A stretch of 64,000 nucleotides of DNA from assembly GCA_947365965.1 (NCBI GenBank), contig CANAZG010000002.1:1-64000 (forward strand), written 5' to 3'. The DNA is from an uncultured Clostridia bacterium (GTDB lineage: Bacteria; Bacillota; Clostridia; Oscillospirales; Oscillospiraceae). A program made the translations under genes and the position numbers. The notes under the pieces are model-generated. The model saw only the letters and a program-made list of their open reading frames with translations, made no database searches and had not been told where the DNA came from. Below are positions 17,736 to 25,423 of the stretch, piece by piece; position 1 is the first letter of the stretch; every line of letters begins with the position of its first letter.

Positions 17736-18575
17736 GTGAAACGTCCAGTGAACAAATTCGGCATCACGGTCCTGGCAGTGGCGGCCGCTGTCGCCGTCCT
17801 CCTGAGCGTCATGTCCTACTTCTCCAGCACCGCCGCCGCACTGCCCAACCTCACCGGCATCATCGCCGCCCCCTTCCGCAGCGTGGCCGCCTCCCTGTCG
17901 GACACGGTCCGCCAGTGGACGGGCTACCTCACCGAGTTCGACGCCCTCCGGGCGGAAAACGAGCAGCTCCGGCTCCAGATCGCCCAGATGGAGGAGACTG
18001 TCCGTCAGGCTGAGGCGGACCGGGACGAGAATGTCCGCCTCCGGGAACTCACCGGCCTGCGCCAGCAGCGCCGGGACCTCCGGTGGGAGTCCGCCCGGGT
18101 GCTGGTCCAGGACGTGTCCAACTGGTCCAGCCTGCTCACCGTCAACAAGGGCACCAGCCACGGCGTGGAGAAGGGCGACTGTGTGGTGACGGAGGCGGGC
18201 TATCTGGTGGGCGTGGTGACGGAGGCCGGGCTCAACTGGTCCACCGTGCGCACCATCCTGGACAGCGAGACCTCCATCGGCGCGCTCATCTTCCGCACCG
18301 GCGGCACCGCCGTGGCCCAGGGCAGCTTTGACCTCATGGGCGAGGGCAGGCTGGCCCTGGACTATCTGGGCAGCGAGCCGGACGTGGTGGCCGGGGATCT
18401 GATCGTCACCTCGGGTCTGGCGGGCTACTACCCCTCCCAGCTGGTCATCGGGTACGTCCAGGAGGTCCGGGCCAGCGACAACGGGCTGGCCCAGTACGCC
18501 GTCATCGCCCCCCAGGCGGATCTGTCCGCCCTGACCCAGGTGTTTGTGGTGACGGACTTCGACATTGTGGACTGA
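17736..18575 (+). CDS. mreC: rod shape-determining protein MreC
   Basis: 279 residues. One N-terminal membrane helix (about 8-28), a coiled coil (about 60-105: LRAENEQLRLQIAQMEETVRQ), then the two MreC beta-barrel domains (VNKGTSHGVEKGDCVV, GDLIVTSGL). It scaffolds the elongasome outside the membrane. The start is a GTG at 17736 with AAGGAGG 7 bases upstream; the frame upstream overlaps maf. Its neighbours mreD and mrdA complete the wall-elongation set. Confidence 0.93.
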   Translation: MKRPVNKFGITVLAVAAAVAVLLSVMSYFSSTAAALPNLTGIIAAPFRSVAASLSDTVRQWTGYLTEFDALRAENEQLRLQIAQMEETVRQAEADRDENVRLRELTGLRQQRRDLRWESARVLVQDVSNWSSLLTVNKGTSHGVEKGDCVVTEAGYLVGVVTEAGLNWSTVRTILDSETSIGALIFRTGGTAVAQGSFDLMGEGRLALDYLGSEPDVVAGDLIVTSGLAGYYPSQLVIGYVQEVRASDNGLAQYAVIAPQADLSALTQVFVVTDFDIVD

Positions 18576-18588
18576 CGGGAGGAGTGCT

Positions 18589-19101
18589 ATGCTGCCCAAG
18601 AGTTACCTTGTGTTCAAGTGGCTGGTCTACGCCTCCGCCACCCTCCTCTTTTTCGCCCTCCAGTCCCTGGTCCTCAACCACATCCGGGTCCTGGGCCTTA
18701 CCCCCTTTGTCTACCCCCTGCTCCCCGCCACTGTGGCCATGTACGAGGGCCGCCGCCGGGGCCCCGTGTTCGCCCTGGCGCTGGGCGTGGTGTGCGACGC
18801 CATGCTCCACGGGCCCTTCCCGGGGTTTTTCACCATCGTGTTTCCGATGATCGCCCTCTTTTCCGCCGTGGTGGGGGAGAACTTTCTCTCCCCCGGATTT
18901 TTCTGCTGTCTGCTGGTGTCCGCCGCAGCGCTGCTGGCCACCGGCGGCATGCGTATTCTTGTGCAGGTCCTCTCCGGCGGCGGCTATCTGGCCCTGATGG
19001 CCCGGATCGCCGTGGGGGAGACCCTGCTGACCCTGCCGGCCATGCTGGCGGTGATGCCCCTGTACCGCACCATCCACCGCCGCTGCGCCTCGGACTACTG
19101 A
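18589..19101 (+). CDS. mreD: rod shape-determining protein MreD
   Basis: 170 residues, five or so membrane helices, with the MreD middle motif (RRRGPVFALALGVVCDAMLHGPFPGFFT). It partners MreC in the elongasome. The ATG at 18589 has GGGAGGAG upstream, and the gap to mreC is 13 bases. Its last seven bases overlap the convergent 84-residue gene, which separates it from mrdA. Confidence 0.9.
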   Translation: MLPKSYLVFKWLVYASATLLFFALQSLVLNHIRVLGLTPFVYPLLPATVAMYEGRRRGPVFALALGVVCDAMLHGPFPGFFTIVFPMIALFSAVVGENFLSPGFFCCLLVSAAALLATGGMRILVQVLSGGGYLALMARIAVGETLLTLPAMLAVMPLYRTIHRRCASDY

Positions 19102-19349
19102 GGCCGGCCCAGCATTTCCAGTGAAAGCAGCATCCCCATGCGCCAGCCCTCCCGGAACCACTCATAGTTGGAGCGGAAATATACGTCGTTCTCGCTGTTC
19201 TGGAGCTGGCTGATCTGCTCCTCTTCCAGAACCTGTCCGGCGGCGGTCCACAGCGCGTCCAGCCGCTTGCACAGCACACGGTATTCTGCGCTGGGGGTGT
19301 ATTCCTCCAGATGGCGGAGATAGATTTTTTCTAATATGCTATTTTCCAT
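19095..19349 (-). CDS. small helical protein (DUF6809-like), divergent from XRE regulator
   Basis: 84 residues, predicted all-helical and soluble, starting MENSILEKIYLRHLEEY and ending FREGWRMGMLLSLEMLGRPQ. By memory the layout resembles short proteins annotated DUF6809; a search is needed. It shares a Y-x22-Q spacing and overall shape with the 87-residue gene at 53299-53562. It has a near-perfect sigma-A promoter and faces an XRE regulator, suggesting a two-gene module. It overlaps the mreD end by 7 bases. No function is known to me. Confidence 0.65.
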   Translation of the reverse strand: MENSILEKIYLRHLEEYTPSAEYRVLCKRLDALWTAAGQVLEEEQISQLQNSENDVYFRSNYEWFREGWRMGMLLSLEMLGRPQ

Positions 19350-19381
19350 AGTTCATACCACCCCAAAAAGTTTACAAACAC

Positions 19382-19410
19382 ATTATAGCGCATATCAGTA
19401 TACTTGTCAA
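19382..19410 (-). promoter_or_regulatory. consensus sigma-A promoter for the 84-aa gene
   Basis: On the minus strand: TTGACA (19405-19410), 17-base spacer, TATAAT (19382-19387), an exact consensus match. Confidence 0.85.
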
Positions 19411-19421
19411 TGATAATTATA

Positions 19422-19440
19422 TATACTTTTTAAAGGTATA
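19422..19440. promoter_or_regulatory. imperfect palindrome, candidate operator of the XRE regulator
   Basis: TATAC (19422-19426) and GTATA (19436-19440) flank an A/T-rich centre. It lies between the two divergent promoters; GTATAC also occurs at 19398-19403. Confidence 0.4.
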
Positions 19441-19470
19441 TTGATTTTATCCACCTGCATTTGCTATAAT
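19441..19470 (+). promoter_or_regulatory. sigma-A promoter for the XRE regulator
   Basis: TTGATT (19441-19446), 18-base spacer, TATAAT (19465-19470), about 16 bases before the ATG. Confidence 0.7.
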
Positions 19471-19486
19471 AATCGCGAGAGGTGCC

Positions 19487-19843
19487 ATGATGAATACTCG
19501 CATACGAGAAATAAGACAGGCCCTTGCCATCAACCAAAGTGAATTTGGGGAGAAAATCGGCCTAAAGCAAAATGCAGTCAGCCTTATGGAAAAGCCGAAT
19601 GGCCGGATTAAGGAACAAAATATCATTGCCATTTGCACACAATTTCATGTGAATGAGGCCTGGCTGCGTACAGGCGAGGGAGAAATGTTTTCCTTAGAAG
19701 AACCATTAGAAGATCGTAAAAAAAAGAGACTTGTATCCCTATTTCAAAAATTAACCCCTCCCTTCCAGGACCGTCTCCTTTCGGATGCCGCCGGTCTGCT
19801 GAAACTGCAAACGCAGCTGTCTGAGACCAAAGAAGAATCCTAA
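19487..19843 (+). CDS. XRE family transcriptional regulator
   Basis: 118 residues. The N-terminal helix-turn-helix (IREIRQALAINQSEFGEKIG / LKQNAVSLMEK) covers residues about 5-60; the rest is a helical tail. AATGCAGTC-type codons make it clearly less GC-rich than mreD and mrdA. A second ATG three bases on has equally good spacing from GAGG, so the start may be 19490. With the divergent 84-residue gene it forms an islet inserted between mreD and mrdA. It probably represses the shared control region. Confidence 0.82.
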   Translation: MMNTRIREIRQALAINQSEFGEKIGLKQNAVSLMEKPNGRIKEQNIIAICTQFHVNEAWLRTGEGEMFSLEEPLEDRKKKRLVSLFQKLTPPFQDRLLSDAAGLLKLQTQLSETKEES

Positions 19844-19863
19844 TTACCCGCAGAATCTATGTA

Positions 19864-19938
19864 GGGGCGAGCATCGCTCGCCCGCGTCTATCGAGGCGCT
19901 GGATGGTGCCGTCAGAGCGGGCGAGCGATGCTCGCCCC
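19864..19938. repeat. long inverted repeat GGGGCGAGC...GCTCGCCCC
   Basis: Two perfect 22-base arms (19864-19885 and 19917-19938) enclose 31 bases. Each arm is itself a near-palindrome (GGCGAGC-ATC-GCTCGCC). It follows the XRE gene and could act as a terminator. A relative lies at 48680-48710. Confidence 0.75.
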
Positions 19939-20017
19939 CACACACGCTCTAACGGCACCCCCAGCTGGCCCGATGGGAAATCGCCGCCGTAAGACTGCCG
20001 GCAGTCTATACCACCAT

Positions 20018-20062
20018 CTCTAAAGTTCTTTTTGGTTACTTTTTCTTTCAAGAAAAAGTAAC
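20018..20062 (+). repeat. dispersed A/T-rich palindromic repeat, copy 4
   Basis: CTCTAAAGTTCTTTTTGG followed by a stem GTTACTTTTTCTT / AAGAAAAAGTAAC. A 15-base lead TAAGACTGCCGGCAG (19990-20004) is shared with copy 9 at 43045-43059. It lies just upstream of mrdA. Confidence 0.78.
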
Positions 20063-20098
20063 AAGAAAAAAGACGACGAATCTTAGGAGCACTCTCGA

Positions 20099-22285
20099 AT
20101 GACCGATGAAAAACGCTTCCACCGGCGGGCGAACTTCCTGATCGGTGCGTATGTCCTCTGCCTCGCCCTGTTTACGGGCATCCTCTACAACGCCCAGATC
20201 GTTAACGGCAGCGAGTATCTGGCCCGCTCCACCACCCAGGTCACCACCACCAAGACCGTGGAGACCTCCCGGGGCATCATCACGGACCGCAACGGCAAGG
20301 TTCTGGTCTCCAATCAGGAGATCTACACCGCCTCCTTTGACCCGGACCTCGTGCCGGACCAGGAGGGCGAGTCCCACCAGGCCGCTGTGGCCCGGGCCCT
20401 TCTGCGCATTCTCACCCTCTTCCAGGACCACGGCGTAACCTGGGGCGACAGCCTGCCCATCGCCGCCGCCGAGCCCTACGGCTACGCCTTCGCCGAGGCC
20501 ACCGGAGCCCAGCGGACCTGGTTCTCCCACTATCTGGCGGACCGGAAGTGGTCCAACACCGAGCTGACCGCTGCCTCCTCCTCCCCCCTCATGAGCCAGA
20601 CCCTGCTGGACAAGCTGAAACTCACCGGCTCCACCGCCCTCACCGCCTCCCACCTCCTGGAGCTCATGCGGGCCGACTTTGGCATCCCCACCGACTTCTC
20701 CCGTCAGGAGGCCCGGATGGCGCTGGGCGTGCTCTACGAGCTGCGCCTGCGCAAGCTGACAGCCAACGCGGTGACCGTGCCCTACGTCTTCGCGGAGGAC
20801 CTGTCCGTGGAGATCATCTCCATCCTCAACGACGGGGCCTTTGAGGGCGTGGTCATCGGCAGCAAGGCCGTGCGCCAGTACAACACCGACTACGCCGCCC
20901 ACATCCTGGGCCGGGTGGGCAAGTTCGAGTCCCGGGAGGAGCGGGACGGCTTCAACGCGGCGTGGAACGCCGCCCGGGAGGCGGGGGAGGACACCACCGG
21001 CCTCCCCTACTACCGCCTGGACGATCAGGTGGGCAAGGACGGGGTGGAGCTGGCCTTTGAGCAGTACCTCCGGGGCCGGGACGGCACCCGGCTCATCACC
21101 ACCAACCAGGAGGGCAAGATCACCAGCGAGATCTACTCCATCCAGCCCGAGCCCGGGGGCACCGTGGCCCTGACCCTGGACATCGACTTCCAGGCCCAGG
21201 TGGAGGAGATTCTGGCCCGGTCCGTCCAGGCCATGGACCAGGAGGACCTGGAGGACGGAGAGGAGCCGGTCAACCGGGGCGCGGCGGCGGCTGTGGTCAG
21301 CGTGGCGAACAGCGAGATTCTGGCCCTGGCCACCTATCCCACCTACAGCCAGCGCACCTACGCCCAGGACTACGCCCTTCTCAGCCAGGACCCCCGCCAC
21401 CCCTACGTGAACCGGGCCATCTCCAGCGCCTACGCCCCCGGATCCACCTTCAAGCCCCTCACCGCCGTGGCGGCCCTGGAGAGCGGCGTCATCACCCCCA
21501 GCACCATCATCAACGCCACCGGCTCCTGGACCTACCCCGGGGACCCCAACAGCTACGCCAACTGCTGGCTCTACAACAGCTCCCGGGGCCGCCACGGCCG
21601 CATCAACGTCAGTCAGGCTATCACCGTCTCCTGCAACTACTTCTTCGCCCAGATGGGCTACTCCCTGGGCCTGGACCGGCTCAACGCCTACTGCCGGGCC
21701 TTTGGCCTGGGGGAGAGCACGGGCATCGAGATCTATGAGCGCACCGGCGTTCTGCCGGAGAACAAGCCCGGCGAGGATCAGTCCCCGTGGGCGGGGTTTG
21801 GCCAGTCCAGCCAGCTCTTCACCCCCCTCCAGCTGGCCAACTACGTGGCAACCCTGGTCCGGGGCGGCACCCGCTACAACGCCCATCTGCTCAAGGACAT
21901 CTCCGCCTACGACGGCAGCAGCGTCCTCTATACCGCCCAGCCGGAGGTCCTCTCCCAGCAGGAGATCCAGCCGGACAATCTGACGGCGGTGAAGAAGGGC
22001 ATGGGGGATCTGGCCACCACGGGCACTGTGGGCCGGGAGTTCGCCAACTGCATCGTCACCGCCGGCGCAAAGACCGGCTCCGCCCAGACCGGCGAGGTGA
22101 TGGCAAACGGCGTGTTCGTCTGCTTCGCCCCCTTTGAGGAGCCGGAGGTGGCGGTGGCGGTGGTCATCGAGAAGGGCAAGGCCGGCGCGGCCCTGGCCTC
22201 CACGGCGGTGGAGATTCTGAACGCCTATTTCGCGCCCAGCGATATCGGCGCGATGATGGCCCCCGAGGGCGCGCTGCTGCCGTGA
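20099..22285 (+). CDS. mrdA: penicillin-binding protein 2 (elongation transpeptidase)
   Basis: 728 residues. One N-terminal membrane helix (about 11-32), a pedestal domain beginning SRGIITDRNGK, then the transpeptidase with STFK (Ser449, Lys452), SCN and KTG (about K658). It crosslinks peptidoglycan during cell elongation with MreC/MreD. AGGAG lies 9 bases before the ATG. It is separated from mreD by about 1 kb holding the regulator islet and repeats, so it may have its own promoter. All catalytic motifs are intact. Confidence 0.95.
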   Translation: MTDEKRFHRRANFLIGAYVLCLALFTGILYNAQIVNGSEYLARSTTQVTTTKTVETSRGIITDRNGKVLVSNQEIYTASFDPDLVPDQEGESHQAAVARALLRILTLFQDHGVTWGDSLPIAAAEPYGYAFAEATGAQRTWFSHYLADRKWSNTELTAASSSPLMSQTLLDKLKLTGSTALTASHLLELMRADFGIPTDFSRQEARMALGVLYELRLRKLTANAVTVPYVFAEDLSVEIISILNDGAFEGVVIGSKAVRQYNTDYAAHILGRVGKFESREERDGFNAAWNAAREAGEDTTGLPYYRLDDQVGKDGVELAFEQYLRGRDGTRLITTNQEGKITSEIYSIQPEPGGTVALTLDIDFQAQVEEILARSVQAMDQEDLEDGEEPVNRGAAAAVVSVANSEILALATYPTYSQRTYAQDYALLSQDPRHPYVNRAISSAYAPGSTFKPLTAVAALESGVITPSTIINATGSWTYPGDPNSYANCWLYNSSRGRHGRINVSQAITVSCNYFFAQMGYSLGLDRLNAYCRAFGLGESTGIEIYERTGVLPENKPGEDQSPWAGFGQSSQLFTPLQLANYVATLVRGGTRYNAHLLKDISAYDGSSVLYTAQPEVLSQQEIQPDNLTAVKKGMGDLATTGTVGREFANCIVTAGAKTGSAQTGEVMANGVFVCFAPFEEPEVAVAVVIEKGKAGAALASTAVEILNAYFAPSDIGAMMAPEGALLP

Positions 22286-22300
22286 GGAGCGTTTGTGGTC

Positions 22301-22397
22301 ATTCTTTTTTCTTTCCACACGCCGCCTGCGGCGGTTTAGCGGCATTGCCCGCTTCGCGGTCAACGCCCGGAAAAAAGAATCAAAAAAACTTTAGATG
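22301..22397 (-). repeat. dispersed repeat, copy 5, with GC-rich loop insertion
   Basis: ATTCTTTTTTCTTTCC (22301-22316) and GGAAAAAAGAAT (22369-22380) form the arms, then CAAAAAAACTTTAGATGTGG. Instead of the usual 3-6 base loop there are about 50 GC-rich bases with their own small hairpins. A TATAAT follows at 22401-22406. Confidence 0.65.
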
Positions 22398-22481
22398 TGG
22401 TATAATAGCTGCTGGAGGTTCTTATTGGCACCAGAGAAAGTTGATAGACATGCGCGATTGATCGTCCTTGGCGGTGTTATA

Positions 22482-22501
22482 ACATGCGCAAATGCGCATG
22501 T
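22482..22501. promoter_or_regulatory. palindrome upstream of XRE gene, candidate autoregulatory operator
   Basis: ACATGCGCA (22482-22490), AA, TGCGCATGT (22493-22501). A half-site ACATGCGC recurs at 22448-22455, 34 bases upstream. It lies 25 bases before the XRE start. Confidence 0.55.
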
Positions 22502-22525
22502 CAACAGCACAGGGAGAATTTTGTT

Positions 22526-22744
22526 ATGTTTATTTTTGGGGAACACTTAAAGAAGCTGAGAAAATCCCGAAATTTAACGCAAAAGCAGCTGGCGGAGGGC
22601 ATCGGGTCCAGTGAGCGAGGGATCCAGCAATATGAGCTGGGGGAGCGAAAGCCCACCTACGACAAGCTGATTGCCCTGGCGGACTACTTCGACATCTCTA
22701 TCGATTATCTCGTGGGCCGGTCCGACGATCCGGCGCGGCATTGA
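22526..22744 (+). CDS. XRE family transcriptional regulator (72 aa)
   Basis: 72 residues, almost only a helix-turn-helix: FGEHLKKLRKSRNLTQKQLAEGIG / SSERGIQQYELGERKPTYDKLIALADYFDISIDYLVGR. The ATG at 22526 has GGGAGAA upstream; an ATG at 22484 lies within the palindrome and lacks a ribosome site. It stands alone between mrdA and the amylase gene, flanked by dispersed repeats. A 20-base palindrome just upstream is its likely operator. Confidence 0.85.
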   Translation: MFIFGEHLKKLRKSRNLTQKQLAEGIGSSERGIQQYELGERKPTYDKLIALADYFDISIDYLVGRSDDPARH

Positions 22745-22770
22745 ATAAAAACCTGATATATGTTTTCCAG

Positions 22771-22826
22771 GCTGCTGGCTCGACTTATGGTACCATGGAA
22801 ACCTACCGCCATAGGACGCCAGCAGC
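22771..22826 (+). terminator. imperfect terminator hairpin after the XRE gene
   Basis: GCTGCTGGC (22771-22779) pairs with GCCAGCAGC (22818-22826), with an inner TATGG/CCATA pair, followed by TTGATT and the T-rich dispersed repeat. Confidence 0.5.
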
Positions 22827-22837
22827 TTGATTGACGC

Positions 22838-22889
22838 CTCTAAAGTTTTTCTTTTTGATACTTTTTCTTTGTACACAAAGAAAAAGTAT
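22838..22889 (+). repeat. dispersed A/T-rich palindromic repeat, copy 6
   Basis: CTCTAAAGTTTTTCTTTTTG followed by stem ATACTTTTTCTTTGT / ACAAAGAAAAAGTAT with loop AC. It lies 30 bases upstream of the amylase start. Confidence 0.78.
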
Positions 22890-22918
22890 GATTACCCCGA
22901 CGAAGGAGATTTTGGCCT

Positions 22919-24784
22919 ATGATATTTGACTCCCGCGACGAACGCTGCAAGCGCCCCTATGGCGCTGCGCCCTGCTCCACTGTTGTCAGTCTGACCCTGC
23001 GTCCCCCGGTCTGGGAGGACTTTTCCCAGTGCATCATGGTAGCCACGGCGGAATTTTCCGGCGCGCGTCTGGAGCTCCCCCTTGAGAACGAGGGCATGGA
23101 GGGGGACCGCCAGATCTTCTCTGGGGCTTTCCACCTCCCCCTCCGCCCGGATCTGGTGTGGTACTGCTTCCGCTTCCGGCGGGAGAACGGCGAGATCCGC
23201 TGGCTGGGCAGAAACGGCCTGTGCGGCGAGGGCGAGGCCGTGTGCTGGCAGCAGACCGTATACGACGACGCCTGCCCCACGCCGGACTGGTTCGGCCGGG
23301 GGGTGACCTATCAGATCTTCCCGGATCGGTTCCGCCGCACCTGCGTGCCGGACCCCGCCGGTATGCTGGGGTACCGGACCGTACACCAGGACTGGGAGGA
23401 GCTGATGGACTACCTGCCGGACGAGCGGGGGGAGATCCGCAACTGCGACTTTTTCGGCGGAAATCTGGCGGGCATTGAGGAGAAGCTGGACTACCTCCAG
23501 AGCCTGGGGGTCTCCACCCTCTACCTCTGCCCCATCTTTGAGGCCGACAGCAACCACCGCTACAACACCGGGGATTACGACAAGATCGATCCCATGCTGG
23601 GCACGGAGAGCGACTTCCGCCGCCTGTGCGCCAAGGCCAGGGAGCGGGGGATCCGGGTGATGCTGGACGGCGTGTTCAACCACACCGGCAACAACAGCCG
23701 CTACTTCAACGCCTATGACGCCTACCACTCCCTGGGTGCCGCCCAGAGCTGGGAGAGCCCCTATATCTCCTGGTACACCTTCCGGGAGTGGCCGGTGAGC
23801 TACGAGAGCTGGTGGGGCATCCACACCCTGCCGGCGGTGAACGAGAGCGACCCGGGGTATATCAACTTCATCGTGGAGGGCAAGGACTCCGTCATCCGCC
23901 GCTGGCTCCGGGCCGGGGCGGACGCGTGGCGGCTGGACGTGGCTGACGAGCTGCCGGACGAGTTCATCGCCGGCATCCGCCGGGCGATGATGGAGGAGAA
24001 GCCGGACAGCTTCCTGCTGGGGGAGGTCTGGGAGGACGGCAGCAATAAAATCGCCTATGACCGCCGCCGGAAGTACCTGCTGGGCCGGGAGACCCACGGC
24101 CTGATGAACTACCCCTTCCGGGTCAGCGCCCTGGAGTACCTCCGGGGAGGCGATGCCGCCGCCTTCCGGGAGGCCATGGAGACCATCCGGGAGAACTACC
24201 CCCGGTCCGCCTTCTACAGCGGCATGAACATGCTGGGCACCCACGACACCCCCCGGGTGCTGACCATGCTGGGCACCTGTCCCAAGGAGGCCCCGGCCAC
24301 CCGCACCGAGCGGGCCCACTACCGCATGTCGCCGGAGGAGCGGGACAAGGGCAGCCGTCTGCTCCAGGCCGGCGCTGTGCTGCTCTACGCCTTCCCCGGC
24401 TCCCCCACGGTCTTCTACGGCGACGAGGCGGGCATGGAGGGCTGGGAGGACCCCTTCAACCGGGGCACCTACCCCTGGGGCCGGGAGGACCCGGCGCTCC
24501 AGCGCCGCTTCACCCTGCTGGGGCGGCTGCGCCGGGAGCGGCTCAGCCTCCAGACCGGGGATCTCCGCTGGCTCCACGCCCAGGGTCCCGTCCTGGCCTT
24601 TGCCCGGGACGGGGAGGGGGAGACCACCGTGGCCGCCGTCAACGCGGGGCCCGAGGCGGTGCGCCTGGACCTGCCCTGGTCCGCGCCTCTGGCCGTGGAC
24701 GCCCTCACGGAGCAGCGGTTTCTGGCTGCGGACGGCGTGGTGCGCCTCACCCTTCCGCCCTGGGACGCGGTGCTGCTGATCTAA
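22919..24784 (+). CDS. GH13 alpha-glucanase (neopullulanase / maltogenic amylase-like)
   Basis: 621 residues. An N-terminal sugar-binding beta domain (about 1-125) precedes the GH13 barrel: GVTYQIFPDRF, DGVFNHTG, the nucleophile in WRLDVADE (Asp340), the acid/base in LLGEVWED (Glu369) and GTHDTPR (Asp443). A C-terminal beta domain ends the protein. There is no signal peptide, so it acts inside the cell on maltodextrins or cyclodextrins. AAGGAG precedes the ATG. No sugar transporter lies nearby. Confidence 0.9.
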   Translation: MIFDSRDERCKRPYGAAPCSTVVSLTLRPPVWEDFSQCIMVATAEFSGARLELPLENEGMEGDRQIFSGAFHLPLRPDLVWYCFRFRRENGEIRWLGRNGLCGEGEAVCWQQTVYDDACPTPDWFGRGVTYQIFPDRFRRTCVPDPAGMLGYRTVHQDWEELMDYLPDERGEIRNCDFFGGNLAGIEEKLDYLQSLGVSTLYLCPIFEADSNHRYNTGDYDKIDPMLGTESDFRRLCAKARERGIRVMLDGVFNHTGNNSRYFNAYDAYHSLGAAQSWESPYISWYTFREWPVSYESWWGIHTLPAVNESDPGYINFIVEGKDSVIRRWLRAGADAWRLDVADELPDEFIAGIRRAMMEEKPDSFLLGEVWEDGSNKIAYDRRRKYLLGRETHGLMNYPFRVSALEYLRGGDAAAFREAMETIRENYPRSAFYSGMNMLGTHDTPRVLTMLGTCPKEAPATRTERAHYRMSPEERDKGSRLLQAGAVLLYAFPGSPTVFYGDEAGMEGWEDPFNRGTYPWGREDPALQRRFTLLGRLRRERLSLQTGDLRWLHAQGPVLAFARDGEGETTVAAVNAGPEAVRLDLPWSAPLAVDALTEQRFLAADGVVRLTLPPWDAVLLI

Positions 24785-24791
24785 GAGACTT

Positions 24792-24823
24792 CCGGCCGCC
24801 TCCTGAACACAGGAGGCGGCCGG
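24792..24823. terminator. terminator between amylase and kinase genes
   Basis: CCGGCCGCCTCCTG (24792-24805), AACA, CAGGAGGCGGCCGG (24810-24823), followed on the plus strand by TCTTATCGTCTT. It separates two converging genes. Confidence 0.8.
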
Positions 24824-24833
24824 TCTTATCGTC

Positions 24834-25328
24834 TTATAGGGCGGCGATCTCCCGGCATATCTCCGGGATGGACTTGCTGGTGGTGTCAATTTTGACGGTG
24901 TTCAGGTCCAGGTACAGCGGCAGTCGGGCAAGGCTCCGCTCCGCCGCGTCCGGACCCCGCCGGCCTGCGGCGGCATCCGCCCGGATCCGCGCTGTCAGGG
25001 CCTCCTTACTGGCGGTCAGGGAGACGGGGACCACCCGGCAGCCGGACGTGTCCAGACCGGCGAGAACGCTGTCAAGGATATCCTGCCGGTCCATGACCCA
25101 GCAGAAGATCACGTTTTCGTAGGCCGTGCAGCGGAGGAAATTGCCCAGAAGATGGCGGATATTGTCCAGCGCCATGGCCCGGGTCTCCGCCGTCACCTGA
25201 AAGGGGTCCGCGTCCCAGCACCAGTCGCCGTCTAAAAAGACGCTGTTTGGCAGCTCCCTCTTCAGACGCTGGCATACCGCGGTCTTCCCTACCCCCATGG
25301 GGCCGCCCACAAGGTAGAGCGTTTTCAT
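24834..25328 (-). CDS. P-loop nucleotide kinase-like protein
   Basis: 164 residues. Walker A is GGPMGVGKTAVC at residues about 6-17, followed by FLDGDWCWDADPF, which resembles substrate-binding loops of small kinases (shikimate, gluconate and antibiotic phosphotransferase types). The ATG at 25328 has AAGGATGAG upstream, while the frame continues upstream through a terminator and is not coding there. The phosphorylated substrate cannot be told from sequence. Confidence 0.75.
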   Translation of the reverse strand: MKTLYLVGGPMGVGKTAVCQRLKRELPNSVFLDGDWCWDADPFQVTAETRAMALDNIRHLLGNFLRCTAYENVIFCWVMDRQDILDSVLAGLDTSGCRVVPVSLTASKEALTARIRADAAAGRRGPDAAERSLARLPLYLDLNTVKIDTTSKSIPEICREIAAL

Positions 25329-25379
25329 GGCTTTCTCATCCTTTCTGAGAGAAATTTGCGCGGCCTGCAATCCGCGCTG

Positions 25380-25414
25380 AAAAATCCCTGCGCCCGTCCG
25401 GCGCAGGGATTTTT
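25380..25414 (-). terminator. terminator after the clostripain-like gene
   Basis: AAAAATCCCTGCGCC (25380-25394) pairs perfectly with GGCGCAGGGATTTTT (25400-25414) around CGTCC, a 15-base stem with T-run. Confidence 0.88.
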
Positions 25415-25423
25415 GCCGTCCTG

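Noticed and set aside
20048-22363. Very long antisense open frames opposite mrdA, ftsH, dnaB, gdpP, the amylase, the C11 peptidase and mutS2
   Set aside because: They mirror strongly conserved genes on the other strand, are rich in Gly, His, Arg and Gln, and lack ribosome sites. GC-rich codon bias produces them by chance.
19487-22744. Prophage or integrated element because of several XRE regulators
   Set aside because: No integrase, terminase, portal, capsid or attachment repeats were seen within or between the islets.
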